Of a stretch of 64,000 bases of DNA, positions 33,346 to 43,500 are shown piece by piece. Origin of the DNA: Ichthyophis bannanicus (Eukaryota; Chordata; Amphibia; Gymnophiona; Ichthyophiidae); contig CM066032.1 of NCBI GenBank assembly GCA_033557465.1, positions 58,192,955-58,256,954 on the forward strand, written 5' to 3'. Each line of letters opens with the position of its first letter. Positions within the stretch are counted from its first letter, which is position 1. The translations under genes were made by a program, and so were the position numbers. The notes beneath the pieces were generated by a model. That model made no database searches. It was not told the origin of the DNA and saw only the letters and a program-made list of their open reading frames with translations.

Positions 33346-33364
33346 TGGCGTAGTTTTTCGGATT
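33346..33364 (+). promoter_or_regulatory. Primer binding site (tRNA-Ser-like), family A unit 1
   Basis: TGGCGTAGTTTTTCGGATT begins 2 bases after the LTR end. TGGCGTAGT and GGATT match the complement of the tRNA-Ser 3' end at the correct spacing; the five bases between do not. The unit 2 copy is at 40209-40227. Confidence 0.8.
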
Positions 33365-33551
33365 GCTTTTGCGCAAAGGATTTACATGTTAAAGATTACA
33401 ACTGAAGTCTGAAGAAAAAAAGAAAGTTCAAGTTAAAAGCTGGAAAAAAAAGATTTTCCCTTAACTACACTTTGGAGGAGGAGGTGGCTGATTCAGGTAG
33501 CTGTCCCAGGAGGAAAAGACCCTGTGTAGAGCTGGATTCATCACTGGCATA

Positions 33552-33684
33552 AGGTAATAAGTACCTTGGCATGTCTAGTGGTGGATGGGAGTAAGGCACA
33601 GGGGTAATTGGAAAAAGAATTAGGAGAAAAACACCTGTTTGGAAGGTGTTGCACTGTGTTTTTTTTTCTTTTGTTTTCTTGCAG
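33552..33684 (+). other. Predicted leader intron before gag, family A unit 1
   Basis: A candidate donor CATAAG/GTAATAAG (33552) and a strong acceptor, TTTTCTTTTGTTTTCTTGCAG (ending 33684), flank about 130 bases. The acceptor lies 9 bases before the gag ATG at 33693. Same layout as family B. A second donor-like CAG/GTAGCT lies at about 33496. Confidence 0.45.
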
Positions 33685-33692
33685 GGATCAAG

Positions 33693-36600
33693 ATGGATCC
33701 AAGGGAAATGGCCAGATGGATGGCAGCCCAGTTTAGCAGGCAACAGGAGCTAGCGCAGCAGGCTCAGGACACTGCTATGAAAGCCTTAATGGACCAGCAG
33801 AGGCCAGTGCTTGATCTGGTGAAAGCCTTAGTTGCTCTGCAGAACCAAAGTGGACCAGATGCAAGACCAGCAGTAACTACTGGTATACCACATGTGGACA
33901 ATGTGGGACTCAATCAGGGAATTGGGGCATTTAGTTTTGGGAAGCTAACTCCAGATGATAATGTTGATGATTTCCTAGAATCTTTTGAGAGAGTGGCACA
34001 AGCATTAGCATGGCCAGAGACCCAGTGGGCAGTAAGGCTGGCAGCCTCATTAACTGGAGAGGTGCTTGCAGCTTATAGAGCAATGCCAGCAGCTCAGGCT
34101 TTGAATTATAAAGATGTAAAGGCTGCTATTAGAGATCGCCTAGGGTTGTCTATTTCAGAATATAGGCGAATGCTTAGAGCTACTGCATTAAGAGTGGGTG
34201 AAACACCCAGGGCTCTGAGTCAGAGAATCAGAGGATTGGCTGTAAAATGGTTGGAGCCTGAGGGAAAGACTGTGGAAATGTTATTAGACATTATTATGCT
34301 TGAACAATTTATGTCTGCTGTGCCTAAAGATTTGCACACTTTCCTTATACAGCAAAATTGCCAAAATCTTGGAGAGGCAACCATGCTAGCAGAGAGATTC
34401 TTGGAAGCCACGCAGGCTTGCCATAGAATGGGTGGCCCTCTGAAGATTGGTGCTGAGGCAAGCTGTGCTGTATCAGAAAAGAAAATGGTTAAAAATGTTT
34501 CTGTGAATAATTGTACTGTGTCAGCCCAGAATACACAGTGGAGTAAAAAGAAATGTTTCAAATGTGGAAAATGGGGACATTTAGAAAGGGGATGCCAGAT
34601 ACACACTAGCTTAATGTGTGTTGATTTAAAACAGCCCAAAGAAGGATTTCTTTTGATGGTTGATGTGCAGGGAATTACCACAAATGCTCTGTTAGACTCT
34701 GGGGCAGACCAGAGTATGTTGTCAAAGAGGCTTTGGAAGAGGATAGAGGCCCATGAAGGATTTGTGCCTAGAACCCCTGAAAGCCAAGTTCACATCAGAT
34801 GCATTCATGGTGCTGCAACATCATATCCCACCTATAGGCTAATGGTTAAGTGCCTGGGGGAACAAGAGGAAGTTCTTTTAGCAGTGATGCCTAGGCTACC
34901 ATTTGATTTGGTTCTAGGAAGAGACTGGCCAAGATTTAAGCAGGGACTAGTGAAAGGGCTAGGAAAGAAGGAGGGAGAAGGATTAATGGTAATAGCTCCC
35001 GGGCCTTTGTTTGGAAGTCCTCAGACCCCAGCTAAAAAGATGGTTAAACGTCCAGAAGACCAAACTACCCCGAAGCAGACATTTGTCTTGAAGTACCATA
35101 GGGTCACAGAGAAGGCCCAAGCTCCTAAGCGGGCAACCCCTCAAGCTGCTGGGTTTGACCTGTGCAGTATAGAAAATGTGACTGTACCTAGCCAAGGGAG
35201 AGCCCTGGTTGACACTGGTCTCCAAGTTGAAATACCTATTGGATGCTATGGGAGAGTAGCCCCAAGGTCCGGATTAGCCCTTAAGTATTTCATCGATGTG
35301 GGAGCGGGAGTGATTGATCCCAATTACAGGGGCAGTCTTAAAGTTCTGTTATTTAATTTTGGACAGAATGATTATCATGTGAAGACGGGAGACAGAATTG
35401 CCCAATTGATATGTGAGAGACTGGGTTTCCCACCTGTGGAGGAGGTCACATCCCTGTCAAATTCTGAGCGTGGAACCAAAGGCTTTGGTTCTACTGAAGA
35501 CAAAGGGGTTAAAAGCTTAGCTGCCACCTGTGCCCGAGAAAGGGAGGTGAATGAAGAGGAGGATTTGGGACCCCAGGTATCTGATTGTAAAGAAAAGTCA
35601 GAGCCCCAAATAGGTGAGGACCTGACAGTGGTCCAACAGGAAGAAATAAGGAAATTGCTTAAAGAATTCCCAGATGTGTTGACACCCATACCTGAGGAGA
35701 CACATTTGGTTGCCCATGAGATAATAACTCCACCTGGGAAATTAATTCGTCAAAGGCCATACCGCTTGCCTGAAGCAAAGAGACAGGAAGTTGTGGCACA
35801 AGTCCAGGAAATGTTGGACATGGGAGTAATAGAGGAGTCGAAGAGTCCCTGGAATAGCCACATAGTCCTGGTGCCAAAGCCTGACGGCTCTTTAAGATTT
35901 TGTATTGACTTCCGGCAGGTAAACGCAATATCTGTTTTTGATGCATACCCAATGCCAAGAATTGAAGAGCTGTTGGACCAGCTTGGACAAGCTCAATATT
36001 TAACCACCCTTGATATGACAAAAGGCTATTGGCAAATCCCTCTAACCAGGGAGTCGAAGCCGAAGACTGCGTTCAGCACCCCCGTTGGCCTTTTCCAGTT
36101 CAAGAGGATGCCTTTCGGACTGCATGGAGCGGCAGCTACCTGCCAAAGGTTAGTGGATCAGGTACTTCGACCCCACCAAAATTATGCCTTTGCATATATG
36201 GATGATGTCATAATCCATAGTAACACTTGGGCGGAACATCTAAAGAGGATCAGGGCAGTCTTGTGCTCCATGAAGCAAGCGGGAATCACTTTAAACCCAA
36301 AGAAGTGTGCCTTTGCAAATAGGGAGGTAAAATACCTGGGCCACCTAGTGGGAAGAGGAAAAATTAAACCTCTAATGAGCAAGGTGGATAGCATCAGGAA
36401 TTTTCCCCCTCCAACAACAAAGAAACAACTGAGAAGTTTCTTAGGACTTATTGGATACTACCGCAGATTTATACCACAATTTGCAGAGAAAAGTGCAATT
36501 TTCACTGATATGCTGCGGAAGAATTGTCCAAACCAGCTAAAATGGACACCTGAAGCTGAAAAAGCATTTTCAGTCCTAAAAGGGAAGTTGTGTACAGGAC

Positions 36601-36869
36601 CAGTACTGAAAGGGGTGGATTTCAGGAAACCCTTCCTGGTTCAAACAGATGCATCGGATGTAGGGCTAGGAGCGGTTCTGTCCCAATGTCATAAAGGGGA
36701 GGAGCATCCTGTGATGTACCTGAGCAGGAAGTTGTCACCGGCTGAACAAAAGTATTCCACAATAGAAAAAGAATGTTTAGCTATAAAGTGGTCAGTGGAG
36801 GCATTAAGGTTTTACCTTACAGGAAGGAAGTTTTTCACCCTGCACCCACTCCCTAACCTTGAGGGTTAA
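33693..36869 (+). CDS. Gag-protease-dUTPase-RT-RNase H polyprotein, unit 1
   Basis: One frame of 1058 aa runs from ATG 33693 to the stop inside the nested LTR. In order: SCAN-like Gag (about 90-245, with IMLEQFMSAVP), knuckle CFKCGKWGHLERGC (about 287-300), protease LLDSGADQSML (DSG about 335), trimeric-type dUTPase (about 480-602; motifs AAGFDLCS, PRSGLALK, GAGVIDPNYRG, GDRIAQLI, RGTKGFGST), RT (about 690-870; LDMTKGYWQIPL, catalytic YMDD at 835-838), and the start of RNase H (QTDASDVGLGAVLSQ, about 985; YSTIEKECLAIKW). The real RNase H end lies beyond the nested LTR at 38424. The dUTPase would hydrolyse dUTP and limit uracil in the cDNA. No integrase finger or DDE domain is present. Confidence 0.92.
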   Translation: MDPREMARWMAAQFSRQQELAQQAQDTAMKALMDQQRPVLDLVKALVALQNQSGPDARPAVTTGIPHVDNVGLNQGIGAFSFGKLTPDDNVDDFLESFERVAQALAWPETQWAVRLAASLTGEVLAAYRAMPAAQALNYKDVKAAIRDRLGLSISEYRRMLRATALRVGETPRALSQRIRGLAVKWLEPEGKTVEMLLDIIMLEQFMSAVPKDLHTFLIQQNCQNLGEATMLAERFLEATQACHRMGGPLKIGAEASCAVSEKKMVKNVSVNNCTVSAQNTQWSKKKCFKCGKWGHLERGCQIHTSLMCVDLKQPKEGFLLMVDVQGITTNALLDSGADQSMLSKRLWKRIEAHEGFVPRTPESQVHIRCIHGAATSYPTYRLMVKCLGEQEEVLLAVMPRLPFDLVLGRDWPRFKQGLVKGLGKKEGEGLMVIAPGPLFGSPQTPAKKMVKRPEDQTTPKQTFVLKYHRVTEKAQAPKRATPQAAGFDLCSIENVTVPSQGRALVDTGLQVEIPIGCYGRVAPRSGLALKYFIDVGAGVIDPNYRGSLKVLLFNFGQNDYHVKTGDRIAQLICERLGFPPVEEVTSLSNSERGTKGFGSTEDKGVKSLAATCAREREVNEEEDLGPQVSDCKEKSEPQIGEDLTVVQQEEIRKLLKEFPDVLTPIPEETHLVAHEIITPPGKLIRQRPYRLPEAKRQEVVAQVQEMLDMGVIEESKSPWNSHIVLVPKPDGSLRFCIDFRQVNAISVFDAYPMPRIEELLDQLGQAQYLTTLDMTKGYWQIPLTRESKPKTAFSTPVGLFQFKRMPFGLHGAAATCQRLVDQVLRPHQNYAFAYMDDVIIHSNTWAEHLKRIRAVLCSMKQAGITLNPKKCAFANREVKYLGHLVGRGKIKPLMSKVDSIRNFPPPTTKKQLRSFLGLIGYYRRFIPQFAEKSAIFTDMLRKNCPNQLKWTPEAEKAFSVLKGKLCTGPVLKGVDFRKPFLVQTDASDVGLGAVLSQCHKGEEHPVMYLSRKLSPAEQKYSTIEKECLAIKWSVEALRFYLTGRKFFTLHPLPNLEG

Positions 36870-38423
36870 GGAGGGATGGGCCTTGTGTAGTTGTGGGGGC
36901 CAATGAAAGTCGGGAACAAGACATTTATATTTACAAGGATTTTATTTTCCCCGCTCCTTGGTGGACAGGAACAGGTGAGAAGAATAACCAAATCAGGAAC
37001 AATGCAAATTACAGGCTTTCAATACTGTGCTTTAGCCTAATCTTCATTGAGGCAGCACATTACACCATGTGTCTTCTCTGTGCTATATTTACAAATACTC
37101 CGGTAAGAAATAATATTGTTTTCTCTTGCAATCAGGTTACAGTCCAGCTTATTTCAGTGCTTCAATAAGCTTTCCTTTCAGTTGCTCAAACAGTGTTCAT
37201 TTCATAAGCTTTTCACATATCCTTGGTTAACATAACCAGAATAAAATATCAGGTATAATCATTCAAGCTTGGCTCTTATCAGTTCTATCTATTAGACCAA
37301 TCGAGCAGTCCATCGGCTGGTTAACTTCAATCATGGGAACTGGAGCCGGTGTGGGAATTCCTATTTCAGGATTACTTCCTGCTTGAATGCAAGTCTGTTC
37401 TGAAACAGCTCTTCTATTTAGGAATTGTTTGAATTCATTCAGGAGTAGTTCTGCCTGTCTTCTAGCAGGACTACTGGGTGAACCTTCTCCTTGCTTGGGC
37501 AGGTAATTGTCTGCTTCTGGTAAACAAACAATGCTCTCCCTGTTTAGACACTCTGTGCCCGTGGTGGAGTTACCCCTCCCCCACTTATCTCTGTTAGTGA
37601 GTGTTGGAATCACACGTTCCTCTGCACGAGCTCTGCTCTTAAAGAAAGCTTCAAAGGTAGGACCTTCTGTATCAGTATAGCCTAATTCTCTTGTAAACAG
37701 TTTAGCTGAATTCTCCTCGTCAGCTTGCTTGTTAAAAGCAGGAACTGCTGGCTGAGAAAAGCTAGGCTTATTTAAAGAGCTTTCAGGCTGTAACCAACGT
37801 CTCTCACATTGCCTGAAACTATCCTGTACTTTAAAATCAGGATTCACTCTTTCTGGCTTATAAAACTTGTTAAAGGAATCAAATGCAGCAGGTACCTTAA
37901 AATGAGGCTTGTCAGAAAATGCCTTGCCAGCGTGCCTTTCTCTCCAAGGGTAAATGCTGTCTCCCAACAACCTAGGCTTTTCTCCTGGTTCTGAATCAGT
38001 TTCCCTTCTGTTGCAGCTGGGCAGTATTTCTGTAGCAGGGTCAAAGGGTTCTGCATTCAAGAGAGCTTCTTGCCTTCCCAATGCCTTTTGCCTTCTCTCT
38101 TGTGGATTCAAACCACCTTCACTTCTCATTCCATTTGTAGTGCTCACTTCTCCATTCCTTCTCATCACCGTCCTACTCCTTCTCCTTCTCATCTCACTGT
38201 CTTCCCTCTCTCTGCTTAACAAGGGGCCCCTGCTCTGGGAAGCCCGCCTCCTACTAGGGCGTGCCCAATACACAGCTCTGGTTCTCTCCTCCCTTGAGGT
38301 GAGCTGATTAGTTGCCTGTAGGTTATGCTGAGAATGGAAAACCCTGTCTTTTCTTGCAATACCTGAACCAACAAGAGGGTCAGTATCAGTTTCCATGGCT
38401 TCTGAAGTTGCCACTGCGTCACA
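36833..38423 (-). mobile_element. Nested solo LTR, family B-related, in RNase H (unit 1)
   Basis: The minus strand starts TGTGACGCAG (38423) and runs to GTGCAGGGTGAAA (36833). It is flanked by AGTT (36829-36832 and 38424-38427), which joins the RNase H frame. Length 1591 bp. The 3' segment CCTCAAGGTTAGGGAG is shared with the family B LTRs, and an AATAAA lies near its end (minus strand, about 36940). It is a diverged subfamily, not a copy of the element at 4033-11190. Confidence 0.88.
37263..38396 (-). CDS. LTR-encoded accessory protein, nested LTR (unit 1)
   Basis: This is an open frame inside the LTR, with first ATG at 38396, about 377 aa. It aligns end to end with the family B protein at 4464-5582. 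Shared parts are METD at the start, QLTSRE then YWARPSRRRASQSR (about 30-55), FKVPAAF with NKFYKPERVNPDF in the middle, LLLNEFKQFLNRR near 330 and the end PMDCSIGLIDR. The middle basic block here is R/E-rich (EMRRRRSRTVMRR). The shared order over a diverged sequence implies a conserved protein. Function is unknown. Confidence 0.7.
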   Translation of the reverse strand: METDTDPLVGSGIARKDRVFHSQHNLQATNQLTSREERTRAVYWARPSRRRASQSRGPLLSREREDSEMRRRRSRTVMRRNGEVSTTNGMRSEGGLNPQERRQKALGRQEALLNAEPFDPATEILPSCNRRETDSEPGEKPRLLGDSIYPWRERHAGKAFSDKPHFKVPAAFDSFNKFYKPERVNPDFKVQDSFRQCERRWLQPESSLNKPSFSQPAVPAFNKQADEENSAKLFTRELGYTDTEGPTFEAFFKSRARAEERVIPTLTNRDKWGRGNSTTGTECLNRESIVCLPEADNYLPKQGEGSPSSPARRQAELLLNEFKQFLNRRAVSEQTCIQAGSNPEIGIPTPAPVPMIEVNQPMDCSIGLIDRTDKSQA

Positions 38424-38650
38424 AGTTCCAATTGGTCACAGACCATACCCCACTTAAGTGGTTGCAACAAATGAAGAACCACAATGCCAGGTTGACACGC
38501 TGGTACATGGCCTTACAGGCATTTGATTTTCAAGTGGAACATCGTGCTGGGAAGTTACCCAAAAATGCGGATGCCCTTTCCCATATTATGGACTGTAAAG
38601 AAGAAGTTTCACCAGTTACACCAGTCTGTAATAACTTAAGCAGGGGGGTA
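38424..38650 (+). CDS. RNase H C-terminal part and pol end, unit 1
   Basis: It resumes the pol frame after the nested LTR with FQLVTDHTPLKWLQQM, then LTRWYMALQAFDFQVEHRAG and NADALSH, the end of a Ty3/gypsy RNase H. About 20 residues later comes the polypurine tract (AAGCAGGGGGG, 38638-38648). The frame has no stop and enters the LTR ORF in phase, as in family B. Confidence 0.85.
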
Positions 38651-39574
38651 TGTGATAAGGAAGCTTATCATAGTTCAGGAAGGAGCTATAATAGAGGTGA
38701 ATTGGCTCTGAACAAGCAACCTGTCTTTTCTGGTAGAAATAATAAAACAGAATGTTCTCATAAAAGACTACCAGTCCCAGAATGCACCAGGATTCCAACA
38801 GCCACTAGAAGAGCTGAAGTGGGGCAACGTGTGTTCAATCAGGAGAACTATGAGGTAATCCCCAAGCACTCATCTCCAAGGGCAGGGCTTGATTCAGCAC
38901 AGCTGTGCTGTGCTAGGGTGGAGCAGCCCTCTAAACAGGTTAAAAGTAAAGCTTATTCTACACAGCAGAATCATCAGCAGAATCTTCATGATCATCGCCA
39001 TCAGCAGGAGCAGAGGCAGCAGAAGCCAGAGCTCACGGACAGAGAGAGCAAGAAACACTTTGGAAGAAAGAAGAGAGAAGCATCTTGGAGGTCTAAAGGA
39101 GTCCATAGCAGTACGTGTGCTGGGAGGCATTCCAGAGGCAAGCATACTCCATTGGACTGGAGGAAACCAGAGGAGTGGGGTTGCAGAGCCAGGAATCCCC
39201 GGACGTGACCTGTGAGGGAGACGGCTGCATTTGGAAGGGGCCCTAAGACCAGTGCAAGAAGGTATGTGAAGAGAGACCCAGTGTCCAGGGATTTTGATTG
39301 GAAGGCTGGACATAAAAACTGGACTACATACTGGCCAGGATATTTAGAGAGGAACCATAACAGCAATGGAAGCTCAGGTATGAACACTGATCTATGCCCT
39401 AGCTATTCACTTGGAGGACAGCAGGGAAACAAGTGTTGTTCTGAGAGTGCTCCATTAAGAAATTCCTCTGTGCCAATCCATGATATTGATTCTATGATAG
39501 TTGAAGAAGAAGGGAATATTGTAAATGAGCAGTGTGAATACATGGATTGCTCTCTGTCTAAACTTCTGTGGTAA
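38651..39574 (+). pseudogene. LTR accessory protein, family A, LTR 2 copy, in frame with pol
   Basis: The RNase H frame runs through the LTR start and continues with EAYHSSGRSYNRGEL, the Q/H-rich stretch and HFGRKKREASW. It stops at 39208, a TGA where LTR 1 has GGA. The remainder (39212-39574) is open and ends in EYMDCSLSKLLW. LTR 2 therefore lacks the 5-base difference of LTR 1 but has a nonsense change. The protein is otherwise as described for LTR 1. Confidence 0.7.
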
Positions 39575-40206
39575 TATTCTTTTACAAAGTACAACAACCA
39601 TCACAAAGAAATATAAACTTGTTTGATCTACTCAGAAAAGCTTTTGAGCAGGATTTGAGCCACGTTTAGAAAGTAAACCAGCCAAGAGGTTTGCAGCTGG
39701 TTAATTGTTAGCAATTAAGCTTTGCCTAATTGCCTATGAGCTCTGAAGAGACACTTCTGGGTGTGTGTAGAAAATACCAGAAGTTAGCCTTGAAAAAGAA
39801 CAGTTTTTTTCAGTACTTTGTGGGTTTTGTTTGTTTTTGAAGCACTGTTAAAAAGATATTAGCAGGAGCCTACAGAAAAGACCTTTCTGTTCCCATCAAG
39901 GTCTTTATGATTTGATTTGATGGCTTAAGAAGTTCAGTTGTTGTTTTTCCTGATTTTGTTTTTCTAAGTATAATACTGAAAGCAAGTATCCTTTTCTGTG
40001 CTACCAAGCAAATCTGTGTTGGGAGAAATAACCCCATAAATAAAATATCTTTTCTTGGCTTAACACTCGTGCAAGCACAACTAATTTATTTGTGAACGGC
40101 TGATTCTGGTATGAATGGACTACATTTCCCACAATCCTTTGCAAGTCATATTAATATTTGCCTTTGCCAAGACTGTGGAAATTCTCACCCAGCGCCCCTG
40201 TTTACA
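38651..40206 (+). repeat. Family A LTR 2 (middle, chimeric)
   Basis: Up to 39870 its bases follow LTR 3 wherever LTRs 1 and 3 differ, with one private change near 39296. From 39948 onward they follow LTR 1. The switch lies in 39871-39947. This is the expected product of a crossover between the right LTR of one copy and the left LTR of another. Confidence 0.88.
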
Positions 40207-40555
40207 GTTGGCGTAGTTTTTCGGATTGCTTTTGCGCAAAGGATTTACATGTTAAAGATTACAACTGAAGTCTGAAGAAAAAAAGAAAGTTCAAGTTAAA
40301 AGCTGGAAAAAAAAGATTTTCCCTTAACTACACTTTGGAGGAGGAGGTGGCTGATTCAGGTAGCTGTCCCAGGAGGAAAAGACCCTGTGTAGAGCTGGAT
40401 TCATCACTGGCATAAGGTAATAAGTACCTTGGCATGTCTAGTGGTGGATGGGAGTAAGGCACAGGGGTAATTGGAAAAAGAATTAGGAGAAAAACACCTG
40501 TTTGGAAGGTGTTGCACTGTGTTTTTTTTTCTTTTGTTTTCTTGCAGGGATCAAG

Positions 40556-43500
40556 ATGGATCCAAGGGAAATGGCCAGATGGATGGCAGCCCAGTTTAGC
40601 AGGCAACAGGAGCTAGCGCAGCAGGCTCAGGACACTGCTATGAAAGCCTTAATGGACCAGCAGAGGCCAGTGCTTGATCTGGTGAAAGCCTTAGTTGCTC
40701 TGCAGAACCAAAGTGGACCAGATGCAAGACCAGCAGTAACTACTGGTATACCACATGTGGACAATGTGGGACTCAATCAGGGAATTGGGGCATTTAGTTT
40801 TGGGAAGCTAACTCCAGATGATAATGTTGATGATTTCCTAGAATCTTTTGAGAGAGTGGCACAAGCATTAGCATGGCCAGAGACCCAGTGGGCAGTAAGG
40901 CTGGCAGCCTCATTAACTGGAGAGGTGCTTGCAGCTTATAGAGCAATGCCAGCAGCTCAGGCTTTGAATTATAAAGATGTAAAGGCTGCTATTAGAGATC
41001 GCCTAGGGTTGTCTATTTCAGAATATAGGCGAATGCTTAGAGCTACTGCATTAAGAGTGGGTGAAACACCCAGGGCTCTGAGTCAGAGAATCAGAGGATT
41101 GGCTGTAAAATGGTTGGAGCCTGAGGGAAAGACTGTGGAAATGTTATTAGACATTATTATGCTTGAACAATTTATGTCTGCTGTGCCTAAAGATTTGCAC
41201 ACTTTCCTTATACAGCAAAATTGCCAAAATCTTGGAGAGGCAACCATGCTAGCAGAGAGATTCTTGGAAGCCACGCAGGCTTGCCATAGAATGGGTGGCC
41301 CTCTGAAGATTGGTGCTGAGGCAAGCTGTGCTGTATCAGAAAAGAAAATGGTTAAAAATGTTTCTGTGAATAATTGTACTGTGTCAGCCCAGAATACACA
41401 GTGGAGTAAAAAGAAATGTTTCAAATGTGGAAAATGGGGACATTTAGAAAGGGGATGCCAGATACACACTAGCTTAATGTGTGTTGATTTAAAACAGCCC
41501 AAAGAAGGATTTCTTTTGATGGTTGATGTGCAGGGAATTACCACAAATGCTCTGTTAGACTCTGGGGCAGACCAGAGTATGTTGTCAAAGAGGCTTTGGA
41601 AGAGGATAGAGGCCCATGAAGGATTTGTGCCTAGAACCCCTGAAAGCCAAGTTCACATCAGATGCATTCATGGTGCTGCAACATCATATCCCACCTATAG
41701 GCTAATGGTTAAGTGCCTGGGGGAACAAGAGGAAGTTCTTTTAGCAGTGATGCCTAGGCTACCATTTGATTTGGTTCTAGGAAGAGACTGGCCAAGATTT
41801 AAGCAGGGACTAGTGAAAGGGCTAGGAAAGAAGGAGGGAGAAGGATTAATGGTAATAGCTCCCGGGCCTTTGTTTGGAAGTCCTCAGACCCCAGCTAAAA
41901 AGATGGTTAAACGTCCAGAAGACCAAACTACCCCGAAGCAGACATTTGTCTTGAAGTACCATAGGGTCACAGAGAAGGCCCAAGCTCCTAAGCGGGCAAC
42001 CCCTCAAGCTGCTGGGTTTGACCTGTGCAGTATAGAAAATGTGACTGTACCTAGCCAAGGGAGAGCCCTGGTTGACACTGGTCTCCAAGTTGAAATACCT
42101 ATTGGATGCTATGGGAGAGTAGCCCCAAGGTCCGGATTAGCCCTTAAGTATTTCATCGATGTGGGAGCGGGAGTGATTGATCCCAATTACAGGGGCAGTC
42201 TTAAAGTTCTGTTATTTAATTTTGGACAGAATGATTATCATGTGAAGACGGGAGACAGAATTGCCCAATTGATATGTGAGAGACTGGGTTTCCCACCTGT
42301 GGAGGAGGTCACATCCCTGTCAAATTCTGAGCGTGGAACCAAAGGCTTTGGTTCTTCTGAAGACAAAGGGGTTAAAAGCTTAGCTGCCACCTGTGCCCGA
42401 GAAAGGGAGGTGAATGAAGAGGAGGATTTGGGACCCCAGGTATCTGATTGTAAAGAAAAGTCAGAGCCCCAAATAGGTGAGGACCTGACAGTGGTCCAAC
42501 AGGAAGAAATAAGGAAATTGCTTAAAGAATTCCCAGATGTGTTGACACCCATACCTGAGGAGACACATTTGGTTGCCCATGAGATAATAACTCCACCTGG
42601 GAAATTAATTCGTCAAAGGCCATACCGCTTGCCTGAAGCAAAGAGACAGGAAGTTGTGGCACAAGTCCAGGAAATGTTGGACATGGGAGTAATAGAGGAG
42701 TCGAAGAGTCCCTGGAATAGCCACATAGTCCTGGTGCCAAAGCCTGACGGCTCTTTAAGATTTTGTATTGACTTCCGGCAGGTAAACGCAATATCTGTTT
42801 TTGATGCATACCCAATGCCAAGAATTGAAGAGCTGTTGGACCAGCTTGGACAAGCTCAATATTTAACCACCCTTGATATGACAAAAGGCTATTGGCAAAT
42901 CCCTCTAACCAGGGAGTCGAAGCCGAAGACTGCGTTCAGCACCCCCGTTGGCCTTTTCCAGTTCAAGAGGATGCCTTTCGGACTGCATGGAGCGGCAGCT
43001 ACCTGCCAAAGGTTAGTGGATCAGGTACTTCGACCCCACCAAAATTATGCCTTTGCATATATGGATGATGTCATAATCCATAGTAACACTTGGGCGGAAC
43101 ATCTAAAGAGGATCAGGGCAGTCTTGTGCTCCATGAAGCAAGCGGGAATCACTTTAAACCCAAAGAAGTGTGCCTTTGCAAATAGGGAGGTAAAATACCT
43201 GGGCCACCTAGTGGGAAGAGGAAAAATTAAACCTCTAATGAGCAAGGTGGATAGCATCAGGAATTTTCCCCCTCCAACAACAAAGAAACAACTGAGAAGT
43301 TTCTTAGGACTTATTGGATACTACCGCAGATTTATACCACAATTTGCAGAGAAAAGTGCAATTTTCACTGATATGCTGCGGAAGAATTGTCCAAACCAGC
43401 TAAAATGGACACCTGAAGCTGAAAAAGCATTTTCAGTCCTAAAAGGGAAGTTGTGTACAGGACCAGTACTGAAAGGGGTGGATTTCAGGAAACCCTTCCT

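Noticed and set aside
34220..35689. Minus-strand frames opposite gag-pol of family A
   Set aside because: Shadows of a strongly supported coding frame, identical in both units only because the units are duplicated.
33639..36869. An envelope gene in family A or B
   Set aside because: No signal peptide, transmembrane segment or fusion-like region follows pol. The only extra frame is the LTR ORF, which is soluble and basic.
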